A stretch of DNA of 64,000 nucleotides. It comes from Nocardioides litoris (lineage in GTDB: Bacteria; Actinomycetota; Actinomycetes; Propionibacteriales; Nocardioidaceae). Location of the stretch: positions 1,054,001 through 1,118,000 of the forward strand of contig NZ_VDMR01000001.1 in the NCBI RefSeq assembly GCF_006346315.1, in the 5' to 3' direction. The first letter of the stretch is position 1, and every line of letters starts with the position of its first letter. The notes beneath the pieces were generated by a model. The model was not told where the DNA came from. It worked only from the letters and a program-made list of their open reading frames with translations, and ran no database searches. Positions 40,991 through 51,081 of this stretch are shown here, piece by piece. Both the position numbers and the translations under genes were made by a program.

Positions 40991-42010
40991 TCAGGCGTCG
41001 ATGGTGCTCATGTCGCCGTAGCGGTCGCCGACGACCGCGTCGGCCGGGACGGCCTCGGCGATGCGCACCAGGTCGTCGGCGGTGAGCTCGACGACGGCGG
41101 CGCCGAGGTTCTCCTCGAGGTAGCGCACCCGCTTGGTGCCGGGGATCGGGGCGACGGCGAGCTCGTCGTCGCCCTGGGCGAGGACCCAGGCCAGGGCCAG
41201 CTGGCCGGGGGTGCAGCCCTTCTCCTCGGCGATGCCCCGCACGGTGTCGACCAGGCGCAGGTTGGCGTCGAGCGCCTCGCCCTGGAGCCGCGGGAAGCGA
41301 CCGGCGGCGCGGGAGTCGCCGTCCTCGAGGGAGTCGCGGGTCACCGCGCCGGTGAGGATCCCGCGCCCGAGGGGGGAGTAGGGCACCAGGCCGATGCCGA
41401 GCTCGCGCAGCACCGGGGCGATCTCGGCCTCGAGGTCGCGGGTGAACAGCGAGTACTCCGTCTGCAGCGCGGTGATGGGGTGCACGGCGTGGGCGCGACG
41501 GATCGTCTCGGGCCCGGCCTCGGACAGCCCGAGGTGGCGGACCTTGCCGGCCTCGACGAGCTCCTCCATCGCGCCGACGGTCTCCTCGATCGGGACGGTC
41601 TTGTCGACGCGGTGCTGGTAGTAGAGGTCGATGTGGTCGACGCCGAGCCGCTGCAGGGAGGCGTCGCAGGCCGCGCGGACGTACTCCGGGCGACCGTTGA
41701 CGCCGAGGAACCCGCCGTCCTCGGACCGCTCGTTGCCGAACTTGGTGGCCACGACGACGCCGTCGCGGCCCTGGCTGCTGCTGGCGATGGCACGGCCGAC
41801 GAGGCGCTCGTTGGTGAACGGGCCGTACATGTCGGCGGTGTCGAGGAAGGTGACGCCTAGGTCGAGGGCGCGGTGGATGGTGTCGATGCCGCCCTGCTCG
41901 TCGGGCGTGCCGTAGAACTCCGACATCCCCATGCAGCCCAGGCCGAGGGCCGAGACGTCGAGCGGGGAGGCGGTGCCGAGGGTGCGGGTCTCCAGGTGCG
42001 GTGTGCTCAT
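40991..42010 (-). CDS. Aldo/keto reductase
   Basis: A 339-residue (alpha/beta)8 NADPH reductase of the AKR family. It has the catalytic set D (DTADMYG, with D and Y), K (VVATKFGN) and H (YYQHRVD), plus the C-terminal [20 protein letters not shown] loop. It reduces aldehydes or ketones; the substrate is unknown. Its promoter carries a 14-bp palindrome between -35 and -10, as in MerR-controlled genes, and a MerR gene lies just upstream on the same strand. ATG at 42010. Confidence 0.92.
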   Translation of the reverse strand: MSTPHLETRTLGTASPLDVSALGLGCMGMSEFYGTPDEQGGIDTIHRALDLGVTFLDTADMYGPFTNERLVGRAIASSSQGRDGVVVATKFGNERSEDGGFLGVNGRPEYVRAACDASLQRLGVDHIDLYYQHRVDKTVPIEETVGAMEELVEAGKVRHLGLSEAGPETIRRAHAVHPITALQTEYSLFTRDLEAEIAPVLRELGIGLVPYSPLGRGILTGAVTRDSLEDGDSRAAGRFPRLQGEALDANLRLVDTVRGIAEEKGCTPGQLALAWVLAQGDDELAVAPIPGTKRVRYLEENLGAAVVELTADDLVRIAEAVPADAVVGDRYGDMSTIDA

Positions 42011-42017
42011 GTCGTCC

Positions 42018-42048
42018 ACCTTGCTCCTTGGAGCGCGCTCCAGGTCAA
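42018..42048 (-). promoter_or_regulatory. MerR-type promoter/operator of the aldo/keto reductase gene
   Basis: On the - strand TTGACC (42048-42043) and CAAGGT (42023-42018) are 19 bp apart, the overlong spacing typical of MerR activation. The spacer contains the perfect 14-bp palindrome TGGAGCGCGCTCCA (42029-42042). CAAGGT ends 7 nt before the ATG. Confidence 0.6.
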
Positions 42049-42084
42049 GCGGTCGGTGCGGACCCGCACGGCCGGCCGCCGGCG

Positions 42085-42480
42085 TCAGGCCGCGCCCGGT
42101 CCCTGCTCGCGCGCCTCGAGCGCCTCGGTGTAGAGGCCGATCTTGTGGTCGATCGCGCCGAGGTGGTCCTGCACCTCGGCGAGCCGGGCCAGCACCGTGC
42201 GGCGGTGCTCGCGCAGCAGCTCGAGGCGGTCGGCCTCGGTGCCGTCGCCGGCGCGCACCAGGTCGGCGTAGCGACGGACGTCGCGGATGGTCATGCCGGT
42301 CGAGCGCAACCGGGTGACCAGCTCGATCCACCGCAGGTCGGGGGCGGAGTAGCGGCGGTGGCCGCTCGCGGCGCGTCCGACCGGGCGCAGCAGCAGCCCG
42401 TCGCGCTCGTAGTAGCGCAGCGCGTCGGTGGACAGGCCGAGCCGCTCGGCGGCCTCGGCGATGGTCAGGCCCTCGGTCAC
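42085..42480 (-). CDS. MerR family transcriptional regulator
   Basis: A 131-residue MerR protein. The N-terminal winged helix shows [26 protein letters not shown] and [16 protein letters not shown] long dimerisation helix follows ([20 protein letters not shown]). It lacks metal-binding cysteines, so it fits the cysteine-less, stress/aldehyde-sensing branch often paired with AKR genes. Near-identical operators lie before both this gene and the reductase, implying autoregulation plus activation. Start GTG 42480. Confidence 0.9.
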   Translation of the reverse strand: MTEGLTIAEAAERLGLSTDALRYYERDGLLLRPVGRAASGHRRYSAPDLRWIELVTRLRSTGMTIRDVRRYADLVRAGDGTEADRLELLREHRRTVLARLAEVQDHLGAIDHKIGLYTEALEAREQGPGAA

Positions 42481-42486
42481 GCCCCC

Positions 42487-42515
42487 AGTGCACCCTGGAG
42501 CGCACTCCGGGTCAA
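42487..42515 (-). promoter_or_regulatory. Operator/promoter of the MerR gene
   Basis: On the - strand TTGACC (42515-42510) is followed by an imperfect palindrome GGAG-TGCG-CTCC and a TGCACT box (42492-42487), 6 nt before the GTG. It copies the layout of the reductase promoter, but with a broken palindrome and shorter spacer. Confidence 0.5.
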
Positions 42516-42554
42516 GCGCGGCCGCTCGGCGTACGCCGTCGGGGCGCGGGGTCC

Positions 42555-43292
42555 TCAGGCGGTCGGCGCGGGTGCGCCCAGCATGCCGACGACCATCGCC
42601 ACGAGGTTGGCCGCGAACGGCCCGTCGGGCAGCTGGGCCCGGCCGTCGGCCCGCTCGGCCGCCCGGCCGCGGTCGGCGACCGTGCGCAGGGTGAAGGCCG
42701 CCACCAGGGCCAGCCGCTCGGCCCGCACCTCGGCGGCCATCGGCGGCATCCGCTCCTCGGCGAGGGCGAAGGCCTCGTAGCCCCCGGTGCGGTGCAGCAC
42801 CACGACGACGGCCGGGTCCATCTGCTCGTCGGCGTCGTCGACGAGCTGGGCGAGGATGCTGAGGTAGGCGCGCTGCTGCGGGCCCATCGCGGCCAGCTCG
42901 ACGGCCGGCAGCGTCAGGGCCTCGACCGCCGAGACCAGGTCGTCGTCCGGCTGCTCCTGCGCCCGGGTCAGCAGCTCGCGCTGCCGGTCGGCGATGAGGT
43001 CGACGTGCCGCTCCAGGACCGCGACGAGCATCCCGGTGCGGGAGCCGAAGTGGTAGTGCACCGCGCCGCGGTTGCGCTGCCCCGCGCGGCGTGTGATCTC
43101 GAGCAGCGAGGCGGTGTGGACGCCGTCGTAGGCGAACCCCAGCGTCGCGGCCTCGACCAGGAGGCGGCGGGTGCGCTCGCCGGCGCCCGCCTCCAGGACG
43201 TCCTGGTCGGTCTTCGGGACGGTCGTCGGGTCGGTCGTCGGGTCGGTCGTCGGGTCGGTCTCGTCGGCCCGCTGGGGGGTCCGGTCGGCCAC
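42555..43292 (-). CDS. TetR family transcriptional regulator
   Basis: A 245-residue TetR-type regulator. About 35 N-terminal residues are a low-complexity TDPT-repeat tail. The HTH follows (ERTRRLLVEAATLGFAYDGV, LLEITRRAGQRNRGAVHYHFGSRTGML). The C-terminal ligand domain has no identifiable ligand. Start GTG 43292 lies 2 bp after the purine nucleoside phosphorylase stop, so the two are cotranscribed, though no functional tie is obvious. Confidence 0.87.
   Translation of the reverse strand: MADRTPQRADETDPTTDPTTDPTTVPKTDQDVLEAGAGERTRRLLVEAATLGFAYDGVHTASLLEITRRAGQRNRGAVHYHFGSRTGMLVAVLERHVDLIADRQRELLTRAQEQPDDDLVSAVEALTLPAVELAAMGPQQRAYLSILAQLVDDADEQMDPAVVVVLHRTGGYEAFALAEERMPPMAAEVRAERLALVAAFTLRTVADRGRAAERADGRAQLPDGPFAANLVAMVVGMLGAPAPTA
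43221..43260. repeat. 12-bp tandem repeat inside the TetR gene
   Basis: GGTCGTCGGGTC occurs three times without change (43221-43256) plus a partial fourth. It encodes the repeated Asp-Pro-Thr-Thr tail before the DNA-binding domain. Since 12 is a multiple of 3, slippage would alter length without breaking the frame. Confidence 0.8.
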
Positions 43293-43294
43293 GG

Positions 43295-44107
43295 TCAGAT
43301 CCCCGGCACGACGCGGCCGAGCAGGTCGCCCATCCGGCTGGCCGCGGCCCGGCCGGCCTCGAGCACCTCGGCGTGGTCGAGGGGCTCGCCGCTGATGCCG
43401 GCGGCCAGGTTGGTGACCAGGCTGATGCCGAGCACCTCCAGGCCGGCCTCGCGGGCGGCGATCGCCTCCAGCGTCGTGCTCATGCCGACGAGGTGGCCGC
43501 CGATGGCGCGCACCATCCCGATCTCGGCCGGGGTCTCGTAGTGCGGCCCGGGGAACTGCACGTAGACGCCCTCGTCCAGGCTCGGGTCGACCTCGCGGCA
43601 CAGCGCCCGCAGCCGCGGGGAGTAGAGGTCGGTGAGGTCGACAAAATTGGCGCCCTCGATGGGGCTGCGGGCCGTCAGGTTGATGTGGTCGCTGATCAGC
43701 ACGGGCGTGCCCGGGCTCCAGGTCTCCTTCAGCCCGCCGCAGCCGTTGGTCAGCACGATCGCCCGGCAACCCGCGGCCGCCGCCGTCCGCACGCCGTGCA
43801 CGACCGCTGCGACCCCGCGGCCCTCGTAGTAGTGGGTGCGGCTGAGGAAGACCAGCAGCTGCCGGTCGCCGGCGCTGATGGAGCGGATCTTGCCCGCGTG
43901 CCCGGCGACCGCGGCCGGCGCGAAGCCCGGCAGGTCGGTGGTGTCGATCTCGGCCGTCGCCTCGCCCAGTGCGTCGACCGCCGGCAGCCAGCCGCTGCCG
44001 AGGACCAGGGCGACGTCGTGCGACTCGCGCCCGGTCAGCTCGGCGAGCCGCTCCGCCGCGCGGCGGGCCAGGTCGTGGGGGGACTCCGGGGTGCTCTGGT
44101 CGTTCAC
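43295..44107 (-). CDS. Purine-nucleoside phosphorylase
   Basis: A 270-residue trimeric-type PNP. It phosphorolyses inosine, guanosine and deoxy forms to base and (deoxy)ribose-1-phosphate. Motifs are [43 protein letters not shown] and [20 protein letters not shown] with VTNLAAGI. It completes the add and mutase steps encoded nearby. GTG 44107 follows TAGAGT by 8 nt. Mycobacterial DeoD lies in a comparable place. Confidence 0.94.
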   Translation of the reverse strand: MNDQSTPESPHDLARRAAERLAELTGRESHDVALVLGSGWLPAVDALGEATAEIDTTDLPGFAPAAVAGHAGKIRSISAGDRQLLVFLSRTHYYEGRGVAAVVHGVRTAAAAGCRAIVLTNGCGGLKETWSPGTPVLISDHINLTARSPIEGANFVDLTDLYSPRLRALCREVDPSLDEGVYVQFPGPHYETPAEIGMVRAIGGHLVGMSTTLEAIAAREAGLEVLGISLVTNLAAGISGEPLDHAEVLEAGRAAASRMGDLLGRVVPGI

Positions 44108-44143
44108 GGTCGACGACTCTAGGGCGCGGGCGGCCGGGGAGGG

Positions 44144-44590
44144 CTACAGGGAGCGGCAGGGACGACGGCGGAGTGCTGCGACGTAGTCGTCGGGCGCGTC
44201 GGCCGCCTCGGCCGCGTCGGCCAGCACGCCAATGGTGACGGCCGAGGGCAGCCCGCCCTCGTAGGCGTCGAGGACGTAGGTCCACACCACCATCTCGCCG
44301 GTCATCGTGGAGACCCGCACCTTGGTCTTGCGGTAGAGCCCGGTGTCGGCCTGCTCCCAGCCGTCCAGGGTCCGCTCGTCGGCCGGCACGACGTCGTACA
44401 CCGCGACGTAGACCTGCTCCAGGGGGTCCTGGACGAGGGTGGGCAGGGCGCCGTCCCAGCCGTGCTCCTCGCCGCCGAACGTCAGTCGCCAACCGGTGAG
44501 CCAGCCGGTCGTCCGCAGCGGCGAGTGGGGGCACCGCTCCGCCATCCGGAGCGGGTCGAGGTTGCTCCCGTAGGCGGCGTACAGCGTCAC
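44144..44590 (-). CDS. Gamma-glutamylcyclotransferase-like family protein
   Basis: A 148-residue GGCT-fold protein. It opens VTLYAAYGSNLDPLRMAERC, the substrate-loop motif YGSNL, and has WEQADTGLYRKTKV with a glutamate in the catalytic region. Family members cyclise gamma-glutamyl peptides or amines; the substrate is uncertain since actinobacteria mostly use mycothiol. GTG 44590 follows TACTCT by 7 nt. It is divergent from the lipoamide dehydrogenase gene. Confidence 0.85.
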   Translation of the reverse strand: MTLYAAYGSNLDPLRMAERCPHSPLRTTGWLTGWRLTFGGEEHGWDGALPTLVQDPLEQVYVAVYDVVPADERTLDGWEQADTGLYRKTKVRVSTMTGEMVVWTYVLDAYEGGLPSAVTIGVLADAAEAADAPDDYVAALRRRPCRSL

Positions 44591-44647
44591 GGGGAGGAGA
44601 GTAGTGCCCGCCTCGGATCGCCCTCGGTGCCGCACTAAGATCGGAGG

Positions 44648-46045
<1,398 letters not shown>

Positions 46046-46240
46046 TCTGTCTGGTCGCCTGCGGTTCGGCACCCGCGGCCGGGCGCGGCCACTCCGGTTC
46101 GCTGCCGCCGGCGTGGGCAGCGCGCCCGTCCCGCGGGCGGCCTCCCTCCGGCTCCGTGCGCCGTGTGGTCCGGTCTGAGCGGGGCCCGGCGCCTGTGCCC
46201 CCGTGCGCCGTGTGGCTCGGTCTGCTCGCCAGACTCCACG

Positions 46241-46281
46241 GTGGTCGAGGAAGGCCGCCTGGCGGCCTGTCTCGAGACCAC
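46241..46281. repeat. Palindromic repeat copy downstream of lpd
   Basis: Arms GTGGTC (46241-46246) and GACCAC (46276-46281) enclose the inner stem AGGCCGC-CTG-GCGGCCT (46252-46268). The inner stem differs from the meaB copy by paired changes that keep base pairing. Confidence 0.75.
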
Positions 46282-46424
46282 GCACTGCTCCGCCCCGCCG
46301 CTTCGCGGCGACCTTCAGCCGTCCTTGACCCGGAGCCTCGCCCGATCGACTGACGGCGCGCTCAACGGCACGGGCTCCGCCCGCGCCGCCGCTGGCGCGG
46401 CCGCCCTCGATGACTTCTGTCGCC

Positions 46425-46488
46425 GATCTCCCACTCCTGGCGGGGAACTACCGACCGGGAGTGGGAGATCCGCACCATGAGTGGTGCG
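46425..46488. terminator. Twin stem-loops between lpd and the quinone-reductase-like gene
   Basis: GATCTCCCACTCC (46425-46437) pairs perfectly with GGAGTGGGAGATC (46458-46470) over a 20-nt loop. Next to it, CGCACCA (46471-46477) pairs with TGGTGCG (46482-46488) over TGAG. Back-to-back perfect stems suggest a terminator pair or a structured RNA 3' end. Confidence 0.5.
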
Positions 46489-46715
46489 CGTGTGGACTGT
46501 GGGGCGGGTGGCCGCGCTAGCGGCGGCGCGCCGAGCTTGCGAGGCGTCGCCGACAGCGCGCAGGTCGGCGGGCCGCGCGAGGCTCGGGGTCAGGGACCGC
46601 GAAGCGGCCGCGCAGCGGCGCGAGCGCAGCGAGCGTCCTTGACGCCGAGACGCGGCCTGCCACGCGCGCGGCCACCCGACCCACCACCCAGAGCGGCCGG
46701 CCCACGCGCGCACAG

Positions 46716-46757
46716 CCCGCGCCTGACCCGTCGTGGTCCACGACGGGTCAGCGCGGG
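46716..46757. repeat. Long near-perfect palindrome upstream of the Lpd paralogue
   Basis: CTGACCCGTCGTGG (46723-46736) and CCACGACGGGTCAG (46738-46751) pair around one base. The flanks CCCGCG and CGCGGG extend the stem by six pairs after a single bulge. It ends 26 bp before the -10 box of the next gene, so it overlaps the -35 position or ends an upstream transcript. Confidence 0.6.
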
Positions 46758-46795
46758 TTCGGGGGAGGAGGTGGGGCGTCGATATCCTGGGAGGC

Positions 46796-48202
46796 ATGAG
46801 CAGCGACAAGGTCGTCATCCTCGGTGGGGGACCCGGTGGCTACGAGGCGGCGATGGTGGCCGCCCAGATCGGCGCCGAGGTGACGATCGTCGACTCCCAC
46901 GGCATTGGCGGGTCGGCCGTGCTGACCGACTGCGTGCCCAGCAAGACCCTCATCGCCACGGCCGAGGTGATGGCCGAGCTCGGGGGAGCGACCGAGCTGG
47001 GGCTCGACTTCTACGACCACGAGGGCGACGCCGCCCGGACGATCCGGGTCGACCTGGCCCGGGTCAACGGCCGGGTCAAGCAGCTCGCCGCCGACCAGTC
47101 GGCCGACATCAGCCGACGCCTGGAGAAGGACGGCGTCCGCGTCGTCCAGGGCGTCGGCCGGCTCGACGGGCCGTCGACGGTCGTCGTGGGCGGTCGCCGA
47201 CCTGAGGACCCCGAGGTCGAGACGCTCGAGGCCGACGCCGTGCTCGTGGCCACCGGCGCGGCGCCGCGCACGCTGCCGAGCGCGCAGCCCGACGGCGAGC
47301 GCATCCTCACCTGGGAGCAGGTCTACGACCTCGACGAGGTCCCGACCGAGCTCGTGGTCGTCGGGTCGGGCGTCACCGGGGCCGAGTTCGCCAGCGCCTA
47401 CCTCGCCCTCGGCATCCCGGTCACCCTGGTCTCCAGCCGCGACCGCGTGCTCCCCGGCGAGGACGCCGACGCCTCCCACGTGCTGGAGGAGGTCTCCAAG
47501 CGCCGCGGCATGACCGTGCTGTCGAAGTCGCGCATGGAGTCGGTGACCCGCGACGGCGACGTCGTCACCGTGCGGCTGACCGACGGTCGTGAGGTGCAGG
47601 CCAGCCACTGCATCCTCGCCCTCGGCTCGGTGCCCAACACTGCCGACATCGGTCTCGAGGAGGCCGGCGTCGTGCTCAAGGACGGCGGGTTCGTCAACGT
47701 CGACCGGGTCTCGCGCACCTCCGCCCGGGGCGTGTACGCCGCTGGCGACTGCACCGGCGTGCTGATGCTCGCCAGCGTGGCGGCCATGCAGGGCCGGATC
47801 GCGATGTGGCACTTCCTCGGCGACACGGTGCACCCGCTCGACCTCAAGAAGGTCTCCTCCAACGTGTTCACCGCCCCCGAGATCGCCACGGTCGGCTGGT
47901 CCCAGCAGGCCGTCGACGCGGGCGAGATCGCGGTCGAGTCGGTGACCCTGCCGCTCTCGGGCAACGCCCGGGCCAAGATGCAGGGCGTCCACGACGGCTT
48001 CGTCAAGCTCTTCAGCCGTCCCGGCACGGGCATCGTGGTCGGCGGCGTCGTCGTCGGCCCGCGGGCCAGCGAGCTCATCCACCCGGTCTCGATCGCGGTG
48101 GCCGAGTCGTTGACCACCGACCAGCTGGCGCAGGCCTTCACGGTCTACCCGTCCGTCAGCGGCTCGATCGCCGAGGCCGCGCGCCGGCTGCACCGCTACT
48201 GA
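46796..48202 (+). CDS. NAD(P)H-quinone dehydrogenase, LpdA (Rv3303c)-like flavoprotein
   Basis: A 468-residue disulfide-reductase-fold flavoprotein with GGGPGGYEAA, GSGVTGAEFA, AAGDCTG and C-terminal dimer domain. The redox disulfide is incomplete: position 41 is Ala and only Cys46 remains (GGSAVLTDCVPSK). That is the mark of the mycobacterial LpdA (Rv3303c) group, reported as quinone reductases and not lipoamide dehydrogenases. ATG 46796 lies 7 nt after TATCCT. Its 3' end may overlap a decayed gene on the other strand. Confidence 0.88.
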   Translation: MSSDKVVILGGGPGGYEAAMVAAQIGAEVTIVDSHGIGGSAVLTDCVPSKTLIATAEVMAELGGATELGLDFYDHEGDAARTIRVDLARVNGRVKQLAADQSADISRRLEKDGVRVVQGVGRLDGPSTVVVGGRRPEDPEVETLEADAVLVATGAAPRTLPSAQPDGERILTWEQVYDLDEVPTELVVVGSGVTGAEFASAYLALGIPVTLVSSRDRVLPGEDADASHVLEEVSKRRGMTVLSKSRMESVTRDGDVVTVRLTDGREVQASHCILALGSVPNTADIGLEEAGVVLKDGGFVNVDRVSRTSARGVYAAGDCTGVLMLASVAAMQGRIAMWHFLGDTVHPLDLKKVSSNVFTAPEIATVGWSQQAVDAGEIAVESVTLPLSGNARAKMQGVHDGFVKLFSRPGTGIVVGGVVVGPRASELIHPVSIAVAESLTTDQLAQAFTVYPSVSGSIAEAARRLHRY

Positions 48203-48858
48203 GACCCGGCCGGCGGGTCGACCACCACGGCGGGAAGACCTCGCCCTGCTCGACGGCCAGGCGCGCCGCCGCGGTCTGCCCGTAGCGCCAGGCCGGTCGT
48301 CGTACGTCGGGAAGCGGTCGCCCGCCCCGTTGCGGACCAACGTCAGCGGCACGTAGCGGTCACCCACCCGCACCATCCGCGTGTCGGGGTGCTCGCCCCG
48401 TGCGAGACGCCGGGCATCCGCGGCGCACACGGGGACCTGGCGGGCGACGCCCCCGGGCGGGGCCCACGACACCTCGGTGGTCGACGGGCCGTGCTGGGGG
48501 TTGGAGAAGCACTCCTCGTGCTCGGCCGGCAGCGGCTCGCCGGCGACCGCGGCCAGGACGCAGGCCCTCTGGTGCCGTCCCTGGACCAGGGCGGTGTGCA
48601 CGCCGACCAGGTCGTCGTCGGTCGTCGCGGCCTCGAGCAACGTCGTGGACCGCTCGTAGGACTCCAGCGCCCAGTGGTAGCGGTCGACGTCGTCGGGGCG
48701 AGGGTGTCGGTGAGGGTGTCGAGGTGCAGCTGCCCGAGCTCCTCCCCGAAGACCGTGACGTCCTCGCGCAGGTAGGCGCGGCGGGCGACGAAGGCGTCGT
48801 GCTCGGCGAGCTCGGCCTCGCGGCGACGGCGGCGGGCGGCGAACGGGTTGAGGGCCAC
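48156..48858 (-). pseudogene. Unknown-function gene broken by two frameshifts
   Basis: Frame 1 from GTG 48858 (GGAG 6 nt upstream) gives MALNPFAARRRRREAELAEH to LDTLTDTLAP. Frame 2 continues DDVDRYHWALESYERSTTLL through CVLAAVAGEPLPAEHEECFS to DRFPTYDD. Frame 3 continues WRYGQTAAARLAVEQGEVFP and ends at a TGA near 48156. Both joins need one extra C in a short C run. Repaired, it would be about 234 residues, with a helical N terminus and several cysteines. No family recognised. The exact 3' end is uncertain. Confidence 0.6.
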
Positions 48859-48896
48859 CTGAGCTCCCTCTCCTGAGTGGGCCGGTGGCCCGGAGG

Positions 48897-49553
48897 CTAG
48901 GTCAGTTCCCCGAGGAGGTCACGCATCCGCCTGATCTCGGCGTTCTGCCCCGCGATGGTCTCGGTCGCCATGTCGCCGACGACGACGTCCTCGCCCTCGC
49001 CCAGCAGCTGCTCGGCCATCCGCACCGCACCCTGGTGGTGCTGGATCATCCCCTCGAGGAACAGGCGGTCGAACGTCGCGCCGTCGGCCGCCTCCAGCTC
49101 GTCGACCTGCTCCGGCGTGAGCATCCCGGCCATGCCCATGCCGGTCATGTCGGCCACGCTCTCGCGGGTCGGCTCGGGCTGGCCGTGGTCGACCAGCCAC
49201 GTCGCCATGGTGATCACCTCACGACCCTGGCCCGCGTCGATGGACTCGGCCAGCCGGCGTACGCGTGGGTCGGTGGCCCGGTCGGGCACGAGCTCGGCCA
49301 TGTCGAGCGCCTGGCTGTGGTGGGCCACCATCATCTGGAGGTACTCGGCGTCGGCGGTGTTCCAGTCGGCCGACTCGGGCGGGGCCGAGGCCTCGGGCAT
49401 CGCGTGGCCCGTCCCGCCCCCGCTCGCGTGGGTCGAGGTCCCCGACCCGTGCTCGCCGTGGTCCCCGTCACGTGACGTAGGGTGCTCGGCAGCACAAGCC
49501 GACGCCGTCAGCAGGATCGCTGCTGCGGACACGGTCAGCGTTCTCGGAAGCAC
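48897..49553 (-). CDS. DUF305 family lipoprotein
   Basis: A 218-residue secreted protein. The signal peptide ends in LLTASAC (lipobox), so it is probably lipid-anchored outside the membrane. A His/Gly/Ser linker (DGDHGEHGSGTSTHASGG) precedes DUF305, a helical bundle with paired histidines: MMVAHHSQALDMAE and GMIQHHQGAVRMAEQLL. Metal (copper) binding is often proposed for DUF305. GTG 49553 follows TAAGGT by 6 nt. It is divergent from the LVIVD protein gene. Confidence 0.88.
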   Translation of the reverse strand: MLPRTLTVSAAAILLTASACAAEHPTSRDGDHGEHGSGTSTHASGGGTGHAMPEASAPPESADWNTADAEYLQMMVAHHSQALDMAELVPDRATDPRVRRLAESIDAGQGREVITMATWLVDHGQPEPTRESVADMTGMGMAGMLTPEQVDELEAADGATFDRLFLEGMIQHHQGAVRMAEQLLGEGEDVVVGDMATETIAGQNAEIRRMRDLLGELT

Positions 49554-49586
49554 CTCTCGACCTTAGACGACCTCTCAGGAGCACAG

Positions 49587-51068
49587 GTGAAGCTGTTCGT
49601 CGCCGCCGGCGCGTTCGTCCTCACGGCGGGGCTGGCCTCGGCCATCCCGGCCACGGCCGACACCGCCCCGCCCATCGACCCCGCCAACCCGCCCACGTCC
49701 GGACCCGCGCTGAAGCAGTTCACCGAGCTGCCCGGCCAGGACATCGCCCGCATCGACCCCGCCACGCCGACCGTCCGCAGCGGCGAGGTCGACCGCAGCC
49801 GCAACATGCGCAACGTCGCCCGAGTGCCGCTCAGCGGACCCTTCGCCGCGGCGGGCTCGTTCGGCACCGACCTCGCCTTCAAGGGTCGCTACGCCATCGC
49901 GGGCAACTACAACGGCTTCACCGTCTACGACATCAAGCGGCCGACCCGCCCGCGGCAGGTGTCCCAGGTGGTGTGCCCGGGTTCGCAGAACGACGTCTCG
50001 ATCTACCGCGACCTGCTGGTCCTCTCGGTCGACTCCCGCCGTGACAACGCCACCTGCACCAACAGCACGGCCACGCCCGCGCAGAGCCAGGCCGGCGCCT
50101 ACTGGGAGGGCATCCGGGTCTTCGACATCAAGAACCCGCGCAAGCCTCGCTTCGTGACCTCGGTGGAGACCCAGTGCGGGTCGCACACCCACACGCTCGC
50201 CCCGAGCAAGAACGGCAAGGACGTCTTCGTCTACGTCTCCTCCTACGGGCCCAGCCCATCGCTCGCCCGGTGCCAGCCGCCGCACGACAAGATCAGCGTC
50301 GTCAAGGTGCCGGCGAAGAAGCCCGCCAAGGCGGCCGTGGTGGCCACCCCGGTGCTCTTCCCCGACGGCGGCACCACCGGTGACGACTACAGCAGCGACA
50401 CCAGCGGCTGCCACGACATCACCGCGTTCCCGAGCAAGGACATCGCGGCCGGCGCCTGCATGGGCGACGGCATCCTGATGGACATCAAGAACCGCGCCAA
50501 GCCGCGGGTCATCGACCGGGTCGCCGACACCGAGAACTTCGCCTTCTGGCACTCGGCCACCTTCAACAACGCCGGCACCAAGGTCGTCTTCACCGACGAG
50601 CTCGGCGGCGGTGGCGGCGCGGAGTGCAACGACGACGTGGGCCCGCAGCGCGGCGCCAACGGCATCTACGACATCCGCAAGCGCAAGCTGAAGTTCGCCA
50701 GCTACTTCAAGATCCCGCGCGTGCAGTCCGACACCGAGAACTGCGTGGCCCACAACGGTTCGCTGGTCCCCGTGCCCGGGCGCGACATCATGGTGCAGGC
50801 CTGGTACCAGGGCGGCCAGTCGGTCTTCGACTTCACCGATTCCAAGCGGCCCCGTGAGCTCGAGCACTTCGACCGAGGCGCGATCAGCGACACCGCGCTG
50901 GTGACCGGTGGCTCGTGGTCGTCGTACTGGTACAACGGCTACGTCTACTCCAGCGACATCACCCGTGGCCTCGAGGTCTTCGCCATCGACACCCGGTGGG
51001 CCGAGAAGGCCGCCAAGAAGAGGTTCTCCACCTTCAACGCCCAGTCCCAGCCGTCCTTCAACGGCTGA
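49587..51068 (+). CDS. Secreted LVIVD-repeat (beta-propeller-like) protein
   Basis: A 493-residue exported protein. The signal peptide VKLFVAAGAFVLTAGLASAIPATADT is cleaved near ATA. The mature part has repeated blocks of the LVIVD type (YAIAGNYNGFTVYDIKRPTR, IRVFDIKNPRKPRFV, ILMDIKNRAKPRVI, SVFDFTDSKRPREL), suggesting a propeller. Paired cysteines may form disulfides outside the cell. Ligand or activity unknown. GTG 49587 has AGGAG 5 nt upstream, so it is not leaderless. Confidence 0.85.
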   Translation: MKLFVAAGAFVLTAGLASAIPATADTAPPIDPANPPTSGPALKQFTELPGQDIARIDPATPTVRSGEVDRSRNMRNVARVPLSGPFAAAGSFGTDLAFKGRYAIAGNYNGFTVYDIKRPTRPRQVSQVVCPGSQNDVSIYRDLLVLSVDSRRDNATCTNSTATPAQSQAGAYWEGIRVFDIKNPRKPRFVTSVETQCGSHTHTLAPSKNGKDVFVYVSSYGPSPSLARCQPPHDKISVVKVPAKKPAKAAVVATPVLFPDGGTTGDDYSSDTSGCHDITAFPSKDIAAGACMGDGILMDIKNRAKPRVIDRVADTENFAFWHSATFNNAGTKVVFTDELGGGGGAECNDDVGPQRGANGIYDIRKRKLKFASYFKIPRVQSDTENCVAHNGSLVPVPGRDIMVQAWYQGGQSVFDFTDSKRPRELEHFDRGAISDTALVTGGSWSSYWYNGYVYSSDITRGLEVFAIDTRWAEKAAKKRFSTFNAQSQPSFNG

Positions 51069-51081
51069 CCTGGCGGTCCCC

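Larger units (their letters stand above)
46046..46795. other. 750-bp hairpin-rich intergenic region, no convincing gene
   Basis: Open frames exist on both strands, but they are Arg/Pro/Ala-rich with no domain and no start signal. What can be seen is a partly repeated GTGCGCCGTGTGG motif (about 46157 and 46203), a palindromic repeat copy, twin stem-loops and a long palindrome (listed separately). Unusually many C/G-rich inverted repeats are packed here. A noncoding RNA or decayed gene is possible. Confidence 0.5.

Noticed and set aside
46315..46818. 167-codon - strand frame in the lpd intergenic region
   Set aside because: Arg/Ala/Pro/Ser-rich, crosses two hairpins and the next promoter, no ribosome site.
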